Source of the DNA: an uncultured Muribaculaceae bacterium
GTDB lineage: Bacteria > Bacteroidota > Bacteroidia > Bacteroidales > Muribaculaceae
DNA length: 64,000 bases
Assembly: GCA_910579035.1 (NCBI GenBank)
Contig: CAJTSR010000005.1
Coordinates: forward strand, 1-64,000
Direction of reading: 5' to 3'
Position numbers and translations under genes: made by a program. Each line of letters begins with the position of its first letter. Within the stretch, counting starts at the first letter, position 1. The notes beneath the pieces are model-generated. The model saw only the letters and a program-made list of their open reading frames with translations. It was not told the DNA's origin and did not search any database. Positions 20,057 to 29,670 of this stretch are shown in pieces.

Positions 20057-21211
20057 ATGAAAATTAAAGCGTTGACATTGACAGTTGCAGCCGCCGGCAT
20101 GGCTCTTCTGGCACTCGTAAGCTCCTGCGGAGGCACTTCGCAGACACAACAGGGAGCTGGCGCCCCTCCCGAAATCGCCGTAATCACCGTAGAACCCGGC
20201 ACAGCTGAATTTCAGAGCCGCTATCCGGCCTCCATCAAAGGCAAGACCGACATCGATATCCGCCCGCAGGTAACGGGATTCATCACCAAAGTACACGTCG
20301 ACGAAGGCCAGGCAGTGCGCCGCGGCCAGACTCTCTTCACACTCGACCAAGTTCAGTTCCAAGCAGCGGTAGACCAGGCCGCAGCCAATGTCAACTCGGC
20401 CAAAAGCGCCGTTTCGACTGCCGAAATCACCGAGCAGAACAAGCGCATGCTTCTTGACAAGAACATAATCAGCGAAACGGAGTGGCAGATGGCCGCCAAC
20501 CAGCTCGCGCAGGCCAAGGCAGCTCTCGCGCAAGCCAACGCCGCCCTCACCACCGCCCGCAAGAACCTCGCATACACAGTTGTTACCGCTCCGAGCGACG
20601 GCGTGGTAGGCGTGATACCCAACCGCGAAGGCTCGCTGGCATCTCCCTCGTCGGCACAGCCCCTCACCACCATCAGCGACAACAGCCAGGTGTACGCCTA
20701 CTTCTCGCTCACCGAAAAAGACCTCCTCGGCCTCACCGACGGCGGCAACAGCTCCATAGCCCAGCAGATCGGCTCTATGCCCGAAGTAAAGCTCGAACTT
20801 GCCGACGGCACAATCTACCCCTATGAAGGCAAGGTGGCAACAGTGTCGGGCGTAATAGACAACTCCACCGGCGCCGCGTCGGCACGCGCCCTCTTCGACA
20901 ACCCCAGCGGCATGCTCCGCAGCGGCAACACCGGCCAGATAATCATACCCCGCAAAAGCGAGGGCGCGCTGGTAATTCCCCAGAAAGCGACATACGAGGT
21001 TCAGGACCTCCGCTACGTATACACTCTCAACGACTCCAACGCCGCCGTAGGCACACAGATCACAGTGTCGCCCTACAACGACGGCAAGAACTTCGTGGTA
21101 ACCTCCGGCCTCAACGCCGGCGACCGCGTGGTTATCGAAGGTGTGGGCACAGTGGTACGCCCCGGCACAGTAATCACGCCCAAAAGCCCCGCAGCCCCCG
21201 CCGCACAGTAA
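20057..21211 (+). CDS. RND efflux periplasmic adaptor lipoprotein
   Basis: Membrane-fusion subunit (AcrA/MexA type) linking the inner-membrane RND pump to the outer-membrane channel. The ATG at 20057 gives 384 residues with a lipoprotein signal ending VSSC (Cys24). The lipoyl half-motifs are visible in IDIRPQVTGFITKVHVDEGQ and YTVVTAPSDGVVGVI, separated by the coiled-coil hairpin (residues ~100-165). The barrel and membrane-proximal domains follow (STGAASARALFDNP, LVIPQKATYEVQD). It is followed by the pump and the outer-membrane factor. No regulator gene is adjacent. Confidence 0.95.
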   Translation: MKIKALTLTVAAAGMALLALVSSCGGTSQTQQGAGAPPEIAVITVEPGTAEFQSRYPASIKGKTDIDIRPQVTGFITKVHVDEGQAVRRGQTLFTLDQVQFQAAVDQAAANVNSAKSAVSTAEITEQNKRMLLDKNIISETEWQMAANQLAQAKAALAQANAALTTARKNLAYTVVTAPSDGVVGVIPNREGSLASPSSAQPLTTISDNSQVYAYFSLTEKDLLGLTDGGNSSIAQQIGSMPEVKLELADGTIYPYEGKVATVSGVIDNSTGAASARALFDNPSGMLRSGNTGQIIIPRKSEGALVIPQKATYEVQDLRYVYTLNDSNAAVGTQITVSPYNDGKNFVVTSGLNAGDRVVIEGVGTVVRPGTVITPKSPAAPAAQ

Positions 21212-21253
21212 GCACGGCGGTTTTTACAACCAACTAACATTCATATATAAGGA

Positions 21254-24200
21254 ATGAAACTCGATAGATTCATTAACCGCCCGGTGCTGTCGACGGTAAT
21301 CTCGATTTTTATCGTGCTGCTCGGCCTTATCGGTCTGGCCGCACTCCCGGTGACCCAGTACCCCGACATAGCACCTCCCACAATATCGGTAAGCACAACA
21401 TACAGCGGTGCTAACGCCTCCGCCGTGCTGAACTCCGTAATCGCCCCCCTCGAAGAATCCATCAACGGCGCCGAGGGTATGACATATATGGAGTCGACGG
21501 CCACCAACACCGGCTCCGCCACCATCAACGTGTACTTCGAGCAAGGCTTCGACCCCAACATGGCAGCCGTCGACGTGCAGAACCGTGTGGCAAAAGCCGC
21601 CAACCTCCTTCCCTCGGAAGTAAACCAGGTAGGTGTCGAAACCCGCAAGCGTCAGACCTCGATGCTTCTCGGCGTAGCCCTCGTTGACACGACGTCGACG
21701 CCGAAGTACACCCCGGAGTTCCTTGACAACTATATGAAAATCAACATTATTCCCGAGCTTCAGCGCGTAGAGGGCGTGGGCGACGTGATGTCGTTCGGCG
21801 CCGACTACTCCATGCGTATATGGCTGAAGCCCGAGGTAATGAGCCAGTACCACCTGATGCCTGCCGACATATCGGCAGCCCTTGCCGAGCAGAACATCGA
21901 GGCAGCGCCGGGTTCATTCGGCGAGCAGGGCGACCAGTCGTTCCAGTACACCATGCGCTACCGCGGACGACTCACCACCCCCGAACAGTTCGGCGACATC
22001 GTGGTGCGCACCGGAGCCAACGGCGAGGTACTCTACCTCAAGGACGTTGCCGAAATCGAGCTTGGCCGCGTAACATACGGCTTCTCCAACAAAGCCAACG
22101 GCCATCTGGCATCTATGGCCATTATCTTCCAGACTCCCGGCTCCAATGCCACAAAGATTATCGAAGACTGCCTCGCGCTATGCGACAAACTCGAATCCGG
22201 CATACCCGAAGGCTGTGAGATACAGATACCGATGAACAACAACGACTTCCTCTATGCGTCGATCAACACCGTGATCCACACGCTTATTGAGGCATTCATC
22301 CTTGTGTTCTTCGTGGTGTACGTGTTCCTTCAGGATATCCGCTCCACCCTTATCCCTGCCATCGCGATACCCGTGGCCCTTATCGGCACGTTCTTCGTGA
22401 TGAACCTCATCGGCTTCTCCATCAACCTGATCACCCTCTCCGCCCTCGTGCTTGCCATCGCCATCGTGGTCGACGACGCCATTGTGGTGGTCGAGGCGGT
22501 CCACGCCAAGCTCGACCAGGGCTACACCAGCTCGCGCCGCGCCTCCATCGACGCCATGGGCGAGATTGCCGGAGCGCTTATCTCCATCACGCTGGTAATG
22601 ATGCTCGTGTTTATCCCCGTGTCGTTCATGCCCGGTACCGCCGGCGTGTTCTACCGCCAGTTCGGTATCACGATGGCCATCTCCATCGGCTTCTCGGCTG
22701 TCAACGCCCTCACCCTTTCGCCGGCCCTCTGCGCCATCTTCCTCAAGCCCCACAAGGCCGAAGGAGAGCCTGAGGCAAGCCTGCGCGAACGCCTCGGCGC
22801 CGCCTACAAAGCTACCGGCCAAGCGATGAAAGAGCAGGCCAAGCGCCGTTTCGCACTCGACATACACCCCCTTATCACCTTCGTGCTGCTCGTAGCCACT
22901 ATCACCTTCATGGTTTTGGGCTGGTACAGCTTCCACAACGTGATGCTGAGCTGCGTGGCATGGGCAGTGGCCGTCGTGGCCGTCCTCGGCCTCTTCGGCA
23001 AACGCTTCCACCGCTCCTTCGAGAAGAACTTCGGCAAACTGCTGGGCGGCTACAAAAAAGGCGCGTCGTGGTTTGCAAAGCACAAGATAACCTCGTTTGC
23101 AAGCGTGGTTGCCGCTATCGGCATTCTCGTATGGCTTATGGCCACCACCCCGTCGGCCCTCGTGCCCAACGAGGACACCGGCACAATCTTCGCCATGGTC
23201 GATATGCCCGCAGGCTCCTCGCAGGAACGCACTGCCGAAGTAATGAACCAGATCGACTCGCTCGCCGCGCAGATTCCCGGCATCCTTGTGCGTCAGGCCA
23301 TCAACGGCTACAGCTTTATCGCCGGACAAGGCCCCACCTACGGCGCATTCATCATAAAGCTTAAGGACTGGAGCGAACGCGACGAGTCGCAAAGCGCCGA
23401 AAACATCATCAAGCAGCTCTACTACCTCACGTCGCAGCACGTGCGCGACGGCCGCGTGATGATTTTCGCGCCGCCTATGATTTCGGGCTACTCCGCCACC
23501 AACGGTTTTGAAATGAAGATGCAGGACCGCACCGGCGGCGACATCAACCAGTTCTTCGGCGTGGTGCAGGGCTTCCTCGCCCAGCTCAACCAGCAGCCCG
23601 AGATTCAGGCCGCATACACCACCTTCAATCCCTCCTTCCCGCAGTATATGATCGACATCGACGCCGCCAAGGCCAAGAAGGCAGGCATCAGCCCCGCCAC
23701 CATACTGCAGACGCTTCAGGGATACTACGGCGGCATGTATGTGTCGAACTTCAACCGCTTCGGCAAAATCTACCGCGTGATGATGCAGGCCGCACCCGAA
23801 GCCCGCGTGAACCCCGAAACGCTCAACAGCATCAAGGTGCGCAACGGCAACGAAATGGCCTCGATATCGAACTTCGTGAAGCTCACCCGCGTGTACGGTC
23901 CCGACCTTATGAACCGCTTCAACATGTTCACCTCCATATCCGTCACCGGTACGCCTAACCCCGGATTCTCCTCCGGCGAGGCTATCGCGGCAATCGAGCG
24001 CGTGGCAGCGCAGACCCTGCCCCCCGGCTACGCTTACGAATACGCCGGCATGACCCGCGAGGAAGCAGGCAGCGGCAGCAGCAACGCCACAGCCATGATT
24101 TTCGGCCTCTGCCTCCTGTTCGTCTACCTGCTGCTCTCGGCCCAGTACGAAAGCTACCTGCTGCCCTTCTCGGTAATCCTCTCCGTTCCGTTCGGTCTGG

Positions 24201-24649
24201 CCGGCGCCTTCGTGTTCGCCCGCATGTTCGGCATATCCAATAACATCTACCTCCAGATTGCCCTCATCATGCTTATAGGCCTGCTGGCCAAGAACGCCAT
24301 CCTCATCGTCGAGTTCGCCCTCGAACGCCGCCAGACGGGCATGAGCATATTCAACGCCGCAATCGCCGGTGCAGGCGCCCGTCTGCGACCCATCCTCATG
24401 ACCTCTCTCGCAATGGTTATCGGCCTTCTGCCCATGATGTTCGCCAGCGGCGTGGGCGCCAACGGAAACCGCGCCCTCGGCGCAGGCTCTGTAGGCGGCA
24501 TGCTCCTCGGCATGATATGCCAGATATTCGTAGTGCCTGCGCTCTTCATCGTGTTCCAGATCATACAGGAAAAAGTGAAGCCCATCGAATGGCGCAACCA
24601 GGAAAAGGGCGGCACAATCGAAAACGAAATAGAGCAGTACGCCAAGTAA
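21254..24649 (+). CDS. RND multidrug efflux permease (HAE1 type)
   Basis: Inner-membrane proton-driven pump of 1131 residues with twelve membrane helices in two repeats and two large periplasmic loops. The proton-relay aspartate pair is in VVDDAIVVVEAV. The N-terminus MKLDRFINRPVLSTVISIFI and GSVGGMLLGMICQIF near the C-terminus are typical of AcrB-like pumps. About 80 residues longer than E. coli AcrB, mostly in a central segment around residues 500-620 with extra hydrophobic stretches, as in many Bacteroidetes pumps. Gene order adaptor-pump-channel is standard. Substrates cannot be inferred. Confidence 0.96.
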   Translation: MKLDRFINRPVLSTVISIFIVLLGLIGLAALPVTQYPDIAPPTISVSTTYSGANASAVLNSVIAPLEESINGAEGMTYMESTATNTGSATINVYFEQGFDPNMAAVDVQNRVAKAANLLPSEVNQVGVETRKRQTSMLLGVALVDTTSTPKYTPEFLDNYMKINIIPELQRVEGVGDVMSFGADYSMRIWLKPEVMSQYHLMPADISAALAEQNIEAAPGSFGEQGDQSFQYTMRYRGRLTTPEQFGDIVVRTGANGEVLYLKDVAEIELGRVTYGFSNKANGHLASMAIIFQTPGSNATKIIEDCLALCDKLESGIPEGCEIQIPMNNNDFLYASINTVIHTLIEAFILVFFVVYVFLQDIRSTLIPAIAIPVALIGTFFVMNLIGFSINLITLSALVLAIAIVVDDAIVVVEAVHAKLDQGYTSSRRASIDAMGEIAGALISITLVMMLVFIPVSFMPGTAGVFYRQFGITMAISIGFSAVNALTLSPALCAIFLKPHKAEGEPEASLRERLGAAYKATGQAMKEQAKRRFALDIHPLITFVLLVATITFMVLGWYSFHNVMLSCVAWAVAVVAVLGLFGKRFHRSFEKNFGKLLGGYKKGASWFAKHKITSFASVVAAIGILVWLMATTPSALVPNEDTGTIFAMVDMPAGSSQERTAEVMNQIDSLAAQIPGILVRQAINGYSFIAGQGPTYGAFIIKLKDWSERDESQSAENIIKQLYYLTSQHVRDGRVMIFAPPMISGYSATNGFEMKMQDRTGGDINQFFGVVQGFLAQLNQQPEIQAAYTTFNPSFPQYMIDIDAAKAKKAGISPATILQTLQGYYGGMYVSNFNRFGKIYRVMMQAAPEARVNPETLNSIKVRNGNEMASISNFVKLTRVYGPDLMNRFNMFTSISVTGTPNPGFSSGEAIAAIERVAAQTLPPGYAYEYAGMTREEAGSGSSNATAMIFGLCLLFVYLLLSAQYESYLLPFSVILSVPFGLAGAFVFARMFGISNNIYLQIALIMLIGLLAKNAILIVEFALERRQTGMSIFNAAIAGAGARLRPILMTSLAMVIGLLPMMFASGVGANGNRALGAGSVGGMLLGMICQIFVVPALFIVFQIIQEKVKPIEWRNQEKGGTIENEIEQYAK

Positions 24650-24660
24650 ATCCGAAAGCA

Positions 24661-26049
24661 ATGAAAACAAGCTATATCACACGTGTGGCCATGGCGCTGG
24701 CACTCACAGCGGCATTCAGCAGCTGCCACATATACAAAAAATATGAAACGCCCACATCGACAGCCCTCACCAAGGCATACGCCGAGGCTCGCGAGATGCC
24801 CGCCGACTCGGCGGCATTCGGCAACCTGCTGTGGGAGGACGTGTTCACCGACCCGATGCTGGCCTCGCTCATCAAGCAGGCGCTGGTCAACAACAACGAC
24901 CTGCGCAACGCCCAGCTCAACGTCGACATAGCCCGCGCCAACCTCAGGGGCGCTCGCCTGAGCTACCTGCCGTCGCTCGCCCTCTCGCCCAACGGCGCGG
25001 GAGCATCCTACGCCGGCAGCGACCTCAGCTGGACCTACACCCTGCCCGCGCAGCTAAGCTGGGAAATCGACATCTTCGGCAAGATTCTCAACAGCAAGCG
25101 CGGCGCGCAGGCTGCCCTCTACCGCAGCGAGGCATACGCCCAGGCCGTCCGCAGTCAGATAATATCGGCCGTGGCTTCGACCTACTACTCCATAGCCGCC
25201 GTGCGTAGCCAGCTCGCCCTGTCGCGCACCACCTCCGAGCTGTGGAAGGAAACCGTCAACACCATGCGCGACCTCAAGGAGGCCGGACGCGGCGTCACAG
25301 AGGCCGCCGTCGTACAGTCGTCGGCAAACTACTACAGCATTCTCGGCTCGATTACCGACCTCGAATCATCGCTCGACAAGCTCAACAACACCATGTCGCT
25401 GCTCCTCAACACCATGCCGCAGGAATGGGCCGTGGCCGACAAGGTAGACCTTCAGGTGCCGCAGCTCATACGCGCCGGCGTCCCCATGGTGGAACTTGCC
25501 TGCCGCCCCGACGTGCAGGCTGCCGAGCAGAGCCTCGCCGCAGCATACTACAGCACAAACTCGGCAAGAGCCGCCTTCTACCCCGGCCTCACAATCATGG
25601 CCAACGGCGGATTCACCAACCTGCTCGGCTCGATGGTGAAGAACCCCGGCGACTGGTTCTACCAGCTCGCAGGCTCGCTCGTGGCGCCGCTGTTCTCGCG
25701 CGGACAGAACATCGCCCGCCTGCAAGGTGCCAAAGCACAGCAGCAGCAGGCTATGAACAACTTCGAGTACACCCTCCTCTCGGCTGCAGCCGAAGTGAGC
25801 GACGCACTCACCGTGTATGAAAAAAGCATCGAGAAGAGCGGACTCCTCGAAAAGCAGGTGGCCGACCTCGAAAAATCGGTAGAATACACCCGCGACCTCA
25901 TGCTCTACTCCACCGGCACGACGAACTATCTCGAAGTGCTCACGGCCCAGCAGGGGCTGCTGCAGGCACAGATCGGACAGATAAACACCGAGCTGGCACG
26001 CGCCAACGCCGTGATAAACCTCTATCAGGCCCTCGGCGGAGGACGCTGA
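24661..26049 (+). CDS. RND efflux outer-membrane factor lipoprotein (OprM/TolC type)
   Basis: Outer-membrane channel subunit of 462 residues. The ATG at 24661 begins a lipoprotein signal with Cys22 (FSSC). Two OEP repeats are visible, each with long helices and paired beta-strands (LRNAQLNVDIARANLRGARL; AAEQSLAAAYYSTNSARAAF). The C-terminal TGTTNYLEVLTAQQGLLQAQ is a family signature. It starts 11 bases after the pump gene and is the last gene of the operon, closed by a 16-base terminator. Confidence 0.94.
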   Translation: MKTSYITRVAMALALTAAFSSCHIYKKYETPTSTALTKAYAEAREMPADSAAFGNLLWEDVFTDPMLASLIKQALVNNNDLRNAQLNVDIARANLRGARLSYLPSLALSPNGAGASYAGSDLSWTYTLPAQLSWEIDIFGKILNSKRGAQAALYRSEAYAQAVRSQIISAVASTYYSIAAVRSQLALSRTTSELWKETVNTMRDLKEAGRGVTEAAVVQSSANYYSILGSITDLESSLDKLNNTMSLLLNTMPQEWAVADKVDLQVPQLIRAGVPMVELACRPDVQAAEQSLAAAYYSTNSARAAFYPGLTIMANGGFTNLLGSMVKNPGDWFYQLAGSLVAPLFSRGQNIARLQGAKAQQQQAMNNFEYTLLSAAAEVSDALTVYEKSIEKSGLLEKQVADLEKSVEYTRDLMLYSTGTTNYLEVLTAQQGLLQAQIGQINTELARANAVINLYQALGGGR

Positions 26050-26060
26050 CGCTCCATATA

Positions 26061-26104
26061 GCCAAAAAAGGCCCGCACCGGCATCGGCGCGGGCCTTTTT
26101 TGGC
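26061..26104 (+). terminator. Terminator of the RND efflux operon
   Basis: GCCAAAAAAGGCCCGC at 26061-26076 pairs perfectly with 26089-26104, with a 12-base loop and a T run inside the 3' arm. Symmetric, so it may act on both strands. Confidence 0.9.
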
Positions 26105-26141
26105 TTCTTTTATTAAATTGTGGAATATTTTGCCTCCCCGC

Positions 26142-26173
26142 TTGTTAGTCTATAAGAAATTTAATTAAATTTG
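26142..26173 (+). promoter_or_regulatory. Promoter of lpxA
   Basis: TTG at 26142-26144, 21 bases, TAAATTTG at 26166-26173. Start expected near 26180, leaving a leader of about 24 bases. Confidence 0.7.
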
Positions 26174-26203
26174 CTACCATAACTTTCTTCACCCTGAAAA
26201 ACT

Positions 26204-26992
26204 ATGATAAGTCCTTTAGCTCACGTAGACCCTGCCGCCAAGTTAGGGCAGAACGTAACCATCCACCCATTCGCATACGTAGATGCCGATACCGTGATTG
26301 GCGACGGCTGTGAAATCATGCCCTACGCCAGCATAGTGCACGGCGCCACACTCGGCAAGAACGTCAAAGTATACCAAGGCGCCATTGTGGGAGCCGACCC
26401 GCAGGACTTCCGCTGGAAAGGCAACCCATCATACTGCGAGATAGGCGACAACACCATAATTCGCGAACACGTGATTGTAAACCGGGGCATATACTCCCAC
26501 GGAGGCACATACATAGGCCCCGACTGCCTCGTGTGCGCCGACAGCCACATAGGCCATGACAGCCGCATCGCAGGCCGCTGCGTAATCGGAAACAGCGTCA
26601 GCGTGGCCGGCGACGTGTTTATCGACGAAGGCTCGATTCTGTCATCGGCGGTAGTAGTGCACGAAAAAAGCCGCATAGGCAAGTACGTGCTCATAAAGGG
26701 CGGCACGCGCATAAGCTCCAATGTGCCCCCGTTCGTAATCATGGCCCACAATCCAGTGAGCTACTACGGCGTCAACTCCATAGTGATGCAGAAACACTGC
26801 GGATTCACCGAGCAGCAGATCGACGACATCGCCAAAGCGTACCGCCACATATACCAGTGTTCGACATCGGTGTTCAACGCCCTGAAGCGGATAGAAACCG
26901 ACATCGACCCATCTCCCGTGCGCGAAGAAATACTCACCTTCGTGCGCGAAAACAACATGAAACTTGCCGGCGACCGCTTCGAAGCCGACTAA
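26204..26992 (+). CDS. lpxA: Acyl-ACP--UDP-N-acetylglucosamine O-acyltransferase
   Basis: First enzyme of lipid A synthesis, transferring a 3-hydroxyacyl chain to UDP-GlcNAc. The 262 residues are normal. The left-handed beta-helix hexapeptide repeats fill residues ~1-185, followed by the C-terminal helical domain. SHIGHDS places the catalytic histidine at His118. GGTRISSNVPPFVIMAHNP matches the conserved LpxA region. It is monocistronic here with its own promoter; in many Bacteroidetes it follows lpxC-fabZ, which is not present in this window. Confidence 0.96.
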   Translation: MISPLAHVDPAAKLGQNVTIHPFAYVDADTVIGDGCEIMPYASIVHGATLGKNVKVYQGAIVGADPQDFRWKGNPSYCEIGDNTIIREHVIVNRGIYSHGGTYIGPDCLVCADSHIGHDSRIAGRCVIGNSVSVAGDVFIDEGSILSSAVVVHEKSRIGKYVLIKGGTRISSNVPPFVIMAHNPVSYYGVNSIVMQKHCGFTEQQIDDIAKAYRHIYQCSTSVFNALKRIETDIDPSPVREEILTFVRENNMKLAGDRFEAD

Positions 26993-27102
26993 TACATTGA
27001 ATACAGAGGCGTATAAAGCCACAAAAACACTGCACTCATCGCATCAATATGTTAATAAATGTTACCCCCCCCCATTTATTAATTAAAATTTCAAAAAAGC
27101 TA

Positions 27103-27132
27103 TTGCATTTTGAGTAATTTACAATATTTTTG
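27103..27132 (+). promoter_or_regulatory. Promoter of a short untranslated transcript
   Basis: TTG at 27103-27105, exactly 19 bases, TATTTTTG at 27125-27132: a full consensus promoter in an intergenic region of 345 bases. Confidence 0.55.
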
Positions 27133-27138
27133 CAAGTG

Positions 27139-27207
27139 TTTTTCATAGTATTAGATTAAGATAAAGGTTTAATTGGAAAAGGGACGTTGTGAAACATCCC
27201 TTTTTTT
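27139..27207 (+). ncRNA. Candidate small RNA of about 70 bases
   Basis: A consensus promoter ends at 27132. About 40-70 bases later a terminator (AAGGGA-C-GTT, GTGA loop, AAC-A-TCCCTT, then seven T) lies at 27177-27207, before a second promoter that serves the helicase gene. There is no useful reading frame between. This suggests a separate small RNA or a premature-termination leader of the helicase gene. A tract of nine C lies upstream at 27065-27073. No RNA family was recognised. Confidence 0.4.
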
Positions 27208-27265
27208 ATGCGCGCCGCAAGAATTACGTCCGATACTTTGTTAATATAACAGCATTTTCTATTTC

Positions 27266-27309
27266 GCCGGATTTCATAGTTGCAAATCCGGCTTATATCA
27301 TTAACTTTG
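27266..27309 (+). promoter_or_regulatory. Helicase promoter overlapped by a palindrome
   Basis: TTG at 27280-27282, 19 bases, TAACTTTG at 27302-27309, about 29 bases before the helicase start. A perfect inverted repeat, GCCGGATTT (27266-27274) and AAATCCGGC (27284-27292), flanks and covers the -33 element. It may be an operator or, if transcribed from upstream, a hairpin. Confidence 0.6.
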
Positions 27310-27337
27310 TAGATTCATAAAAAGACAACTATACAGA

Positions 27338-29053
27338 ATGACAACATTTGAGGAATTAGGCGTGCGCCCCGACCTGCTGCGCGGCATAGCCGAAATGGGC
27401 TTCGAGAATCCGATGCCGGTACAGGAAAAGGTGATACCCGTGCTGCTTGGCGGCGACCACGATCTCGTGGCTCTCGCCCAGACAGGCACAGGAAAGACAG
27501 CGGCCTACGGACTGCCGCTGATACAGCGCGTCGACATAGCTCGCAGAGTGCCGCAGGCCCTCGTGCTTGCACCCACACGCGAGCTTTGCCTCCAGATAGC
27601 CGGCGACATGGCCGACTTTTCAAAATACGTGCCTGAGCTTGAAGTGCTGCCCGTATACGGCGGCTCAAGCATCGAGAGCCAGATACGCGCCCTGCGAAAG
27701 GGCGTGCAGATAATAGTGGCCACGCCCGGCCGACTGATCGACCTCATAAACCGAGGCGTCGTAAAGCTCGACGACGTGCACACCGTCGTACTCGACGAAG
27801 CCGACGAGATGCTGAACATGGGCTTTGTCGATTCCATCAACGACATCCTCGCCCACGTGCCCGACAACCGCAAGATGCTCCTCTTCTCGGCAACCATGCC
27901 CAACGAGGTGGCAAAGATAGCCAAGCGCTTCATGCACCAGCCCGAGGAGATAGTGATAGGCACCCGCAACGAAGGCGCCAAGAACGTGCGCCACGTGTAC
28001 TATATGGTAAACGCGCGCGACAAATACCTCGCCCTGAAACGAATCGCCGACAACTCCCCGAACATATACGCCATAGTGTTCTGCCGCACGCGCCGCGACA
28101 CCCAGGAGATTGCCGACCAGCTAATAGCCGACGGATATAACGCCGACGCGCTCCACGGCGACCTCAGCCAGCAGCAGCGCGACATCGTGATGAAGAAATT
28201 CCGCGACGGCGTGATACGCATGCTCGTGGCCACCGACGTTGCCGCCCGCGGGCTCGACGTCGACGACCTCACCCACGTGATAAACTACGGACTCCCCGAC
28301 GACACCGCAGTGTACACCCACCGCTCGGGCCGCACAGGCCGCGCCGGCAAGACAGGCGTGTCGATAGCCATAATCCACTCCCGCGAGAAAGGCAAGCTGC
28401 GCGAAATAGAGCGCATAATCGGCAAGACCTTCGAGCGCAAGGAAGTGCCCACACCGCAGCACATCATAGAAAAGCAGCTCTACAACCTCGCCGACCGCCT
28501 CGAGCGCGTGGAAGTGAACGAGGAGGAAATCAACCAATACCTGCCCGGAGTGCTCCGCAAACTGTCGTGGCTGTCGACCGAAGACCTTCTCAAACGCGTG
28601 CTCTCGCTTGAATTCAACCGACTGCTCGACTACTATAAAGACGCGCCCAACATCGACTTCATCGACGAAAAGCCCTCTAAGAAAGACCGCAAGGAGCGTG
28701 CCGAGAAAGGCCCCCGCACCGACAAGGAAAAAGACCGCCGAACCGCCGAGCGCGGAATGGCCCGCGTATACATAAACCTCGGCAAGGCCGACGGGTTCTT
28801 CGCCGGCAACCTTATCGACATGCTCAACAAGAACGTCGACGGCAAGCGCGTCGACGTGGGCCGCATCGACCTCCTGCCCGGATACTCGCTCTTCGACGTC
28901 AAGAAAGGCGACGCCAAGCGCGTGGTGGCTGCCCTGAAAGGACTGATGTTCTTCGGCAAGCAGGTATACAGCGAAATCGCCGACGCCGAGCGCGACTACG
29001 CCCATACCTCCGAGCGCAAAACGAAAAAGAAAGAACGCAAACCCCGCAAATGA
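27338..29053 (+). CDS. DEAD-box RNA helicase with DbpA-type RNA-binding domain
   Basis: ATP-dependent RNA helicase of 571 residues. Motifs in order: Q motif region at the N-terminus, AQTGTGKT (Walker A), PTRELCLQIA, DEADEMLNMGF, SATMP, then ATDVAARGLDVDDL and HRSGRTGRAGKTG. A charged Lys/Glu linker (residues ~445-470) precedes a C-terminal DbpA-like RRM (RVYINLGKADGFFAGNL, DLLPGYSLFDV), which in relatives binds rRNA, suggesting a ribosome-assembly or cold-adaptation role. The C-terminus is a basic tail. Its stop overlaps the next gene's start (ATGA). Confidence 0.95.
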   Translation: MTTFEELGVRPDLLRGIAEMGFENPMPVQEKVIPVLLGGDHDLVALAQTGTGKTAAYGLPLIQRVDIARRVPQALVLAPTRELCLQIAGDMADFSKYVPELEVLPVYGGSSIESQIRALRKGVQIIVATPGRLIDLINRGVVKLDDVHTVVLDEADEMLNMGFVDSINDILAHVPDNRKMLLFSATMPNEVAKIAKRFMHQPEEIVIGTRNEGAKNVRHVYYMVNARDKYLALKRIADNSPNIYAIVFCRTRRDTQEIADQLIADGYNADALHGDLSQQQRDIVMKKFRDGVIRMLVATDVAARGLDVDDLTHVINYGLPDDTAVYTHRSGRTGRAGKTGVSIAIIHSREKGKLREIERIIGKTFERKEVPTPQHIIEKQLYNLADRLERVEVNEEEINQYLPGVLRKLSWLSTEDLLKRVLSLEFNRLLDYYKDAPNIDFIDEKPSKKDRKERAEKGPRTDKEKDRRTAERGMARVYINLGKADGFFAGNLIDMLNKNVDGKRVDVGRIDLLPGYSLFDVKKGDAKRVVAALKGLMFFGKQVYSEIADAERDYAHTSERKTKKKERKPRK

Positions 29054-29670
29054 TAAAACTGATTGCCGTAATAACGGCCACAGCCGCATTCATACCTGCA
29101 GCCGCAAGAACCGCCGCCGACTTGTTCGCGGCGGCTCCGGCTGCCGTAATACCAACACTGGCTGCCAACACGCGCCTCGACATGCTCGACTACTTCCGCA
29201 GCGGACTGCCGACCGCCTCGGCAAACACCCTCGACGGAAAATCGCGCATCACGGCACTTGCCGACGATGCCGTCGACGTGCAGATAGGCCGTGACTCGTC
29301 GATGCAGCTCGTGATGCTTCCGGGGCGCTCCGACACCATAGTGGCAATCGTCGAAACAGTGCTTACGCCCATAGCCGACAGCTCCATACGGTACTACCAC
29401 GCCTCCGACTGGAGCGACGCCAAAGGCCCCGCCCTGCCCGGCAAGGCCGACTTCGTGGAGCCCGAACGTAGCAAGGAAGCCCGAACGGCCGACATGCCGA
29501 CATTCATCTTCGTACGCGCCGAGTACAAACCCGACGAGCACATATTCGTGTTCACGAACACCACGGCGGCATACTACGCCGAAAGCGACCGTCCCGACGG
29601 CCTCGCCCTCATGCGCCCCGTGCTCAAAATGAAATACTCTCCTAAAAAATTCACCCCCGTCAGCAAATGA
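29050..29670 (+). CDS. DUF3256 exported protein
   Basis: Predicted exported protein of 206 residues with signal peptide (residues 1-18) and a DUF3256 domain (TRLDMLDYFRSGL, SRITALADDAVDVQIG, SSMQLVMLPGR). The family is Bacteroidetes-specific, of unknown function. The gene overlaps the helicase stop and its own stop overlaps the xseA start by 4 bases, so the three are translationally coupled. In many Bacteroidales the same neighbours occur together, suggesting conserved linkage rather than shared function. Confidence 0.8.
   Translation: MIKLIAVITATAAFIPAAARTAADLFAAAPAAVIPTLAANTRLDMLDYFRSGLPTASANTLDGKSRITALADDAVDVQIGRDSSMQLVMLPGRSDTIVAIVETVLTPIADSSIRYYHASDWSDAKGPALPGKADFVEPERSKEARTADMPTFIFVRAEYKPDEHIFVFTNTTAAYYAESDRPDGLALMRPVLKMKYSPKKFTPVSK

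Noticed and set aside
22178..24670. Long open frame (830 codons) antisense to the RND pump
   Set aside because: Same codon-bias shadow effect; composition (His, Gly, Glu, Ala) and lack of motifs argue against a gene.
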